64,000 nt of DNA from Armatimonadota bacterium (GTDB lineage: Bacteria; Armatimonadota; Hebobacteria; CAIYQO01). Both the position numbers and the translations under genes were made by a program. The stretch spans positions 1 to 64,000 of the forward strand of contig JAKPKV010000042.1 of assembly GCA_029553475.1 (NCBI GenBank), written 5' to 3'. A model generated the notes under the pieces. That model was given only the letters and a program-made list of their open reading frames with translations. It searched no databases and was not told the DNA's origin. Of this stretch, positions 9,979 to 16,032 are shown piece by piece (position 1 is the first letter of the stretch; the number at the start of each line of letters is the position of its first letter).

Positions 9979-10945
9979 GGCGGGTATCCACCTCGCGAAG
10001 CACCGCCAGGGCTTCAGCCGTGAGTTCCGACCGGCCGCCGATAAACTTGACATACGGGAGAATATGCCCATTCCGGTCGGTGATTGAATCGGCGACTAAT
10101 TCGGGATACGCAACAGTCTGTGCTAATGGATATGCATGCCGGTAATATATTTTGTAAATCACCTTTTCTGACGTAGCGCCACCGGGCGCCTGGAAGACTT
10201 GCTTTGTTGGCTCGATATCGCCACCGGAAATGAGTCGCTCGACAGTATCCAGGGCAATGCCGTATGCCTCATCGAAAAAGGCATGCCAGATGTGAATCGG
10301 AATATGATGCGTATCTTGCCATTGCGTTAACGGTCGCCGATCTTCTTCTTTCACGATAACCGTCGGAAGCACAGCGGATTTCTTCAGTCCAGGTCGGCCG
10401 TTCAATCTTCTCTGCGGCGTGAACGGCGTATGATAATCCGGCATCATCTGTGCGCGCCATAAGCTGTTTTCGCATTCGACCGCAATGATCGCCAGCGAGA
10501 GCAATTGCTGTATCCGTGGATCACCTTCGGGGGTAAACGGTAATTCACCCACACCATTGAGGCTATCAATGATTGACGATACCCGATCATCATCTCCCGT
10601 ACGAAACACCAGTAAATCCGGGCGCTTCATGCTGCCCAGCCCCGCCCGTTCCAACCGCTCAAAGTATAATTCAAACTCCCGCACATCATTATCGGGTGCT
10701 GTTCCACTGGGACCGTATGGTATGGCGAAATACTGCCCGGTCGCATTGACCGCTTGTGTCAGGAGGTGTTCACTCCAGACACCTTGCGACCAGCGCATGA
10801 GGAAGTCACTGCCACGGAGCCGCCGGGGATTGAGCAGAAAATCCGCCCAGGATATCGTGCCAATACTTTGTAGAAAGTATTCAATATCCTCTGCAGAGAC
10901 AGCGAGAACCCTCTCAAAGGCATGGTGTATCTCATGGCGCATCAT
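9971..10945 (-). CDS. Type II restriction endonuclease, possibly AccI-like
   Basis: Overlaps the cognate MTase by 8 nt; candidate PD-(D/E)xK-type core RPDLLVF...AVECENS; FQAPGGATSEKVIYKIYYRHAYPL resembles AccI-type enzymes from memory. Confidence 0.6.
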   Translation of the reverse strand: MMRHEIHHAFERVLAVSAEDIEYFLQSIGTISWADFLLNPRRLRGSDFLMRWSQGVWSEHLLTQAVNATGQYFAIPYGPSGTAPDNDVREFELYFERLERAGLGSMKRPDLLVFRTGDDDRVSSIIDSLNGVGELPFTPEGDPRIQQLLSLAIIAVECENSLWRAQMMPDYHTPFTPQRRLNGRPGLKKSAVLPTVIVKEEDRRPLTQWQDTHHIPIHIWHAFFDEAYGIALDTVERLISGGDIEPTKQVFQAPGGATSEKVIYKIYYRHAYPLAQTVAYPELVADSITDRNGHILPYVKFIGGRSELTAEALAVLREVDTRHG

Positions 10946-11121
10946 CTTCGGCTCCCGGTGTTACCACTTAAAGCAAGTGTTTGCTATTATATACTAACAA
11001 CAGGTTGCCTGTCAATGAAAGAGCCTGCTTCTACCAGGTGCCAGCCCTATATCGCCGTTGCTGAGAGGCGCAACAGGCATAACGGTATGCGGCTACGACC
11101 CGGCACGGGCTCGCTCGCCCA

Positions 11122-13011
11122 TCAGCTCGCCTGCTCTCGCTCCGCGATACCCGCCAGCAGCCCATGCAGCGTCTCCGCCAGCGGGCGGGGGATGCCGGGG
11201 ACGGCGGCGAGGTCATCGCTCGTCGCCGTGCGGATTTTTTCCACGCTGCCGAAGTGCTTTAAGAGCGCCGCTTTGCGGGCGGGGCCGATGCCGGGGATCT
11301 CGTCGAGCAGACTTTCCTTCACCCGTTTGTTGCGCAGGGTGGTGTGGTACTTCAGCGCGAAGCGATGGGCCTCGTCGCGGATGCGCTGGAGGAGGTGCAG
11401 GGCGCGCGAGTGTTTTGGGAGGATGAGGCCGAGCTCGCGCCCCGGGAGGATGATCTCCTCATACCGCTTCGCCAGGCCGATGGCGGGCATGCGCAGGTTC
11501 AGCTCCTCCATCGCCCGCAGCGCCACGTTGAGCTGGCCCCGGCCGCCGTCCACGATGAGCAGGTCGGGCAGTGCGGCGAATGTGCGCGACCGCATCAGCG
11601 CTGCGCCCAGCCGCCGCGCCAGCAGCTCGCGCATCATCGCGTAGTCGTCCGGCGCGCCGGTGTAGTGGCGGATGTGGAAACGCCGGTACTGCCCCTTGTC
11701 CGGCAGGCCCTCGGTGAAAACCACCATCGAGCCCACCGCGTCCTCGCCCATCAGCGTGCTGATGTCGTAGCACTCCAGCCGTCTCGGCGCCTCCGGCAGG
11801 CCGATCACCGCCGCCAGCTCCTCCAGCGCCTCGCGGGCTTTGCGCGTCTCCTCGTCGGCCTTCGCCTGCGTCTGCTCCAGGTAGAGGCGGGCGTTGTCCG
11901 CGGTCATCGCCAGCAGGTCGGCCTTCGGGCCGCGCCGCGGCGTCAGCAGGCGCACCCGCCGGCCCACGCGCGCGGTCAGGTAGTCCTCCAGCAGGCGTCC
12001 CTCGCTCACCGGATGCGGCAGCAGCAGCAGGCGCGGCGGCGACCCCACCCGCGTGTAGCGCTGGGCGAGGAAGGCGGTGAGCAGCTCGTCCTCGCCGGCC
12101 CCGGTGACGCCGTCCAGCAGGTAGTGCTGCTGGTCCACCAGCTTGCCGCCGCGCACCACCGAGACGGTCATGCACGCCTCGTCGGCGCGGGCGTGGTAGG
12201 CCACCACGTCCAGGTCCTCGCGCCTGGCGGAGACGGTCTTCGCGTCCTGCTGAATCTGCCGCAGGCTGGCGATCTTGTCGCGCAGGCGCGCGGCGGCCTC
12301 AAAGCGCCACGCGCCCGCGGCGCGCGCCATCTCCGCGGCCAGCGCGTCCAGCAGGTGGTCCATCCTCCCCTCCAGGAAGAGGAGGGTCTCCGTCACCTGC
12401 GCGGCGTAGTCCTCGCGGGTGACGAGGCCCGCGCAGGGGCCGGTGCATTGCCCGATGTCGTAATCCAGGCAGGGGCGCTTCAGGCGCGCGCCCGCCTCGT
12501 CCCACGGGCAGCCGGCGCGGCGTGTGGGGGAATTCCGCGTCTCCTGCCGCACCTTGAAGACGCGCCGGATGAGCCGCACCACGTCCCACATCGCGCCCAC
12601 GTTGGTATACGGGCCGAAGTAGCGCGCACGCGTGTCGAGCGACTGCCCGCCGGCGCGCACCACCGCGATCTTCGGGAAGGCGTCGTCGGTGGTGATCTTG
12701 ATGTACGGGTAGCTTTTGTCGTCGCGCAGCAGCACGTTGAAGCGCGGCTTGTAGCGCTTGATGAGGGTGGCCTCCAGCGCCAACGCCTCGCGCTCGGTGC
12801 CTACCACGATGGTGTCGAAATCCGCCACCAGCGCCACCATCGCCTGCGTGCGCGGATGCTGGTCGCTGATGTCCTGAAAGTAACTCCGCACCCGGTTGCG
12901 CAGCACCTTCGCCTTGCCGACGTAGATGACCGCCCGCGCGGCGTCGCGCATCAGGTAGACGCCCGGCTGCGTGGGGAGCTGGGAGAGTTTATGTTGCAGG
13001 ATGTCGTTCAT
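11122..13011 (-). CDS. uvrC: Excinuclease ABC subunit C
   Basis: GIY-YIG N-terminus (QPGVYLMRDAARAVIYVGKAKVLRNRVRSYF), UVR motif, DIS...C-terminal nuclease, HhH2. Confidence 0.97.
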   Translation of the reverse strand: MNDILQHKLSQLPTQPGVYLMRDAARAVIYVGKAKVLRNRVRSYFQDISDQHPRTQAMVALVADFDTIVVGTEREALALEATLIKRYKPRFNVLLRDDKSYPYIKITTDDAFPKIAVVRAGGQSLDTRARYFGPYTNVGAMWDVVRLIRRVFKVRQETRNSPTRRAGCPWDEAGARLKRPCLDYDIGQCTGPCAGLVTREDYAAQVTETLLFLEGRMDHLLDALAAEMARAAGAWRFEAAARLRDKIASLRQIQQDAKTVSARREDLDVVAYHARADEACMTVSVVRGGKLVDQQHYLLDGVTGAGEDELLTAFLAQRYTRVGSPPRLLLLPHPVSEGRLLEDYLTARVGRRVRLLTPRRGPKADLLAMTADNARLYLEQTQAKADEETRKAREALEELAAVIGLPEAPRRLECYDISTLMGEDAVGSMVVFTEGLPDKGQYRRFHIRHYTGAPDDYAMMRELLARRLGAALMRSRTFAALPDLLIVDGGRGQLNVALRAMEELNLRMPAIGLAKRYEEIILPGRELGLILPKHSRALHLLQRIRDEAHRFALKYHTTLRNKRVKESLLDEIPGIGPARKAALLKHFGSVEKIRTATSDDLAAVPGIPRPLAETLHGLLAGIAEREQAS

Positions 13012-13098
13012 GGGATGTCGGGGGTATTATACCCGAAAACGGGTGAAGGACCGCGGGCGGGGAGGGGTGGGAGAGCGAGTATCCGGTACCAAAGCCCA

Positions 13099-13158
13099 GC
13101 ACGGCCTGGCAGTGGCCGGCCCCGATGGCATGCGGGGCCGGCCACTGCCAGGCCGTGC
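13099..13158. terminator. Perfect 25-bp-arm hairpin between URO-D-like gene and uvrC
   Basis: GCACGGCCTGGCAGTGGCCGGCCCC - 10 nt - GGGGCCGGCCACTGCCAGGCCGTGC; no adjacent T-run, so could be a REP-type palindrome instead. Confidence 0.55.
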
Positions 13159-13176
13159 GATATCTGGATAGCCTGC

Positions 13177-14289
13177 TCACCCCTCCCGCGCCATGGCGGC
13201 GTAGGCGCGCACGCGGGCGACGCTGGTGCCCGGCGTCACCGGGGAGCCGAGGCTCTGGATGAAGCGGTGGCCGTTGCGGCGCCCGGCGGCGCGCTGGCGG
13301 GCGATCTCCGCGCGCAGGGCGGCGTCCGTGCCGTGTTCCAGCAGGTCAATGGCGTCCAGGTTGCCGAGCAATGTCATGCGGCCGTTCACCCGCGCGGCCA
13401 CCGCGGCGATGTCAATGGCAAAGCCCTTTTTCGACTCCTCCAGGCCCAGCGCGTCGGCGCCGCTCTCCAGCAGCAGGTCGAAGACCGGCCACGGATTGCC
13501 GCAGAAGTAGTGGATGCTGTGCAGGCCCGCCGCGCGGATGGCGTCGGTGAGCGCGCGCAGGTGGGGCAGATGATACCGGCGGTAACGGTCGGGGCCGATC
13601 TGGTCGGTCAGGCAGTCCTCGATCCAGATGCCGTCGGCGCCCAGCGCTTGCGCGGCGGCGATGCCGTGAAGCTGTCCGTCCAGCAGGCGGTCGGCGGCGC
13701 GCAGTAGCGGCGCGGGGTCATCGGCCAGCCCGGCGAACCACTCCGCGTACCCCAGCGTGCCCGCCAGCAGCCACAGCGGCGCGCCCGCCCAGGTGAAGGC
13801 GTATTTATCGGGCAGCGCCGCCTTCAGCAGCGCCGGCAGCCGCTCGCAGCCCGTCGGCACCCCGCGAAACGGCGCCGGGGGCGGCACGCGCTCCGCCAGA
13901 AAGGCCTCCAGATCCGTGATGGGCGGCGCGTCACCGCGCGCGGTGGTCAGCGTGCCGCCCACCACCGGCGGCTCCAGCTTTCGGCGCTCGCCGGTGCGCG
14001 CGTCGCGCTGATAGACGCCGTCGGCCTCCTCGCTGATCGTCACCGCCGCCTGCTCCGCCCCCGCGTGGCCGCCGCGCAGCTCGTACCAGTCGAGGTCGGT
14101 GGCGCGGATGAGGCTCGCGTGGAACGCCGCCCGGCGCTCCGGGTCCGTCTCGTGCAGCCTCCACCAGGGCAGATCCGTCAGCTCGCCCAGGTGGTCGCGC
14201 TCGAAAATGCCGGGGTAGCAGATGACGACCGGCGTCTCCGCAGAGCCGTCGGGCGAGAGCGCGGCGAAGATTTTCTCACGACCGGTCAT
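13177..14289 (-). CDS. Uroporphyrinogen decarboxylase (URO-D)-family protein, methyltransferase-like
   Basis: MTGREKIFAALSPDG...FCGNPWPVFDLLLESGADALGLEESK; RBS GGAGG; start chosen inside longer ORF. Confidence 0.75.
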   Translation of the reverse strand: MTGREKIFAALSPDGSAETPVVICYPGIFERDHLGELTDLPWWRLHETDPERRAAFHASLIRATDLDWYELRGGHAGAEQAAVTISEEADGVYQRDARTGERRKLEPPVVGGTLTTARGDAPPITDLEAFLAERVPPPAPFRGVPTGCERLPALLKAALPDKYAFTWAGAPLWLLAGTLGYAEWFAGLADDPAPLLRAADRLLDGQLHGIAAAQALGADGIWIEDCLTDQIGPDRYRRYHLPHLRALTDAIRAAGLHSIHYFCGNPWPVFDLLLESGADALGLEESKKGFAIDIAAVAARVNGRMTLLGNLDAIDLLEHGTDAALRAEIARQRAAGRRNGHRFIQSLGSPVTPGTSVARVRAYAAMAREG

Positions 14290-14638
14290 ACGCGCCTCCT
14301 CGCCGATAGTATCGCACGCCGGGGGGAAAGACGCAATCCGGCACGGTTGCGCAATCCCGCCGCACGGATTATCATGGCGACAGTGCACTTCGCGATGCGC
14401 GTGATGAGGGGTGTGGTCATGCCGGCAACCGTATCCCTCGTCCTTCCCACCGACCCGTCGCCCGTCCCGCGCACCCTTGCCGATGTCGTCCTCCGCCATC
14501 AGCGCGCGCGGGCTCTCGCTCCCCGACGACACGGTGAGACTAGCGCATGACGAGGCCATCCACGCCCAGTGCGACTGGCGCGCCGGCCGCTGGTAATCGC
14601 TGGACAGCGCCCGCCCCCGGGCCGCCGTGGGTTTCCGG

Positions 14639-15112
14639 TCACGCCGCCAGTTCGAGGGTGATCTTGCCGTCTTCGTAGAAGCCCTGCCCATCGGCCTGCA
14701 CCATGCCGCCGTGGTGCACCAAAAAGTAGGCCATGAAGACGTCAATCGCGTGGAAGCCGGCGTCGGTGAAGTCGTCAACGGGGATCCGGCAGGCGACGAT
14801 GAAGCGCGTGTGCTCCAACTGGTCGGCCACGCGCTCGCGTTTGCGGGGATATTTTTTGATTTCGCGCACCAGGTCGAGGAATTCGCCGATCTCCTGCGCC
14901 GCCAGCGAGTCGGGGCCGTTATTCAGGTCCACCTCGGCGAGGAACGGCGCGCGCCCATCCTCGTACACCAGCTTCACCGGCTCGCTGCCCCAGGCGGTGA
15001 TGCCCGTCGGCTCGGTGCGCAGCCTCACGCCCCGGTCCGCCACCCAGCGCAGCACCTCCGCCAGCGCCGGCGGCTCCCCTGTCGTGCAGAACACGCGGAA
15101 ATAGTAGGCCAT
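14639..15112 (-). CDS. Conserved hypothetical protein (158 codons)
   Basis: MAYYFRVFCTTGEPPALAEVLRWVADRG...; RBS CTAAGGAGA supplied at the edge of the adjoining repeat. Confidence 0.6.
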   Translation of the reverse strand: MAYYFRVFCTTGEPPALAEVLRWVADRGVRLRTEPTGITAWGSEPVKLVYEDGRAPFLAEVDLNNGPDSLAAQEIGEFLDLVREIKKYPRKRERVADQLEHTRFIVACRIPVDDFTDAGFHAIDVFMAYFLVHHGGMVQADGQGFYEDGKITLELAA

Positions 15113-15120
15113 GGCATTCT

Positions 15121-15293
15121 CCTTAGAAACTGTCTTGGAAGTGCTCGCCGCCGTCTCGCGGGTCTGTGACGTGGCTGGCGGCGTTGGAGTTCCTGGCATC
15201 CCGATGCTATCGGGACTCTCGGAACTCCGCCTTGCCAGCCACGCCCCATCCTCCGCGAGACGACAACGATCACTTCCAATACAGTTTCTTAGT
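15121..15293. repeat. MITE-like long imperfect inverted repeat, family A copy 1
   Basis: Termini CTTAGAAACTGTCTTGGAAGTG / CACTTCCAATACAGTTTCTTAG; internal sequence aligns with 48185-48354 (GAGGATGGnnCGTGGCTGGCnAGGCGGA...). Confidence 0.85.
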
Positions 15294-15387
15294 GGTTGTC
15301 TTCTCCGATTGTAGCCGCGCGCCGCGAGCGCGCCCCCGCGGTTTTCGGCACAAAGAGGACATTTCCGGTGGTTACCTGAACCCGAAA

Positions 15388-15424
15388 GGGGATGAACCCG
15401 GCCCACGCGGCCGGTGTCATCTCC
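15388..15424 (+). promoter_or_regulatory. 5' leader hairpin and possible ECF-type promoter upstream of sigma/mini-RNAP operon
   Basis: Imperfect IR GGGGATGAACCCGGCC-CACGC-GGCCGGTGTCATCTCC; GAAC(15394)-N18-GTCA(15416) resembles an ECF promoter. Confidence 0.35.
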
Positions 15425-15435
15425 GGTAGAGGGCG

Positions 15436-16032
15436 ATGATGGGGGTGTCCGATGCACAACTCGTGCAGCGCATCGGCCGGCGAGACGCGGCGGCATTCGA
15501 GAGCTTGTACGCGCGGCATCGCGCGGCTATTCGGCGCCACCTGCAGCGGATCGTGCGCGATGCCGATGCGGCGGATGATCTGACGCAGGAGACGTTTCTT
15601 CGCGTATGGACGCGCGCCGAACAGTGGGACGGCCGCGGCGGATGCGCGGGATGGCTGCTGCGCATCGCGACGAATCTCGCGCTCAACAGCATACGGGCAC
15701 GACGCCGGCGGCGCGAGGTGCCGCTGGAGGCGCCCCCCTCCTCCCGTGAGGCGGAGGAGGAGGCGCCGCCGGGATGGCTGGTGGATGCCGCCGCGCTGGG
15801 CCCCGAAGACTACTGCCTGCGGGAGGAGCGCCTGCGCCTGCTGCGGCGTCTCATTCACGCCCTCCCTGACGACAAGCGCGCCGTGGTGCGGCTGGCGCAC
15901 GAGTCGGAGATGGAGATGCAGGACATCGCCGCGCGCCTCGGCGTGCCGGAAGGCACCGTGAAATCCCGCCTGCACTACGCGCGAAAGGCGCTGCGGGAAG
16001 CCTGGCACGAGTTGGGAATGGAGGAAGAATAA
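15436..16032 (+). CDS. ECF-type RNA polymerase sigma-70 factor
   Basis: sigma2 (FESLYARHRAAIRRHLQRIVRDADAADDLTQETFLRVW) and sigma4 HTH (MEMQDIAARLGVPEGTVKSRLHYARKALRE). Confidence 0.95.
   Translation: MMGVSDAQLVQRIGRRDAAAFESLYARHRAAIRRHLQRIVRDADAADDLTQETFLRVWTRAEQWDGRGGCAGWLLRIATNLALNSIRARRRRREVPLEAPPSSREAEEEAPPGWLVDAAALGPEDYCLREERLRLLRRLIHALPDDKRAVVRLAHESEMEMQDIAARLGVPEGTVKSRLHYARKALREAWHELGMEEE

Noticed and set aside
11344-13707. 787-aa plus-strand ORF opposite uvrC
   Set aside because: Shadow ORF; uvrC on the other strand has full conserved domains
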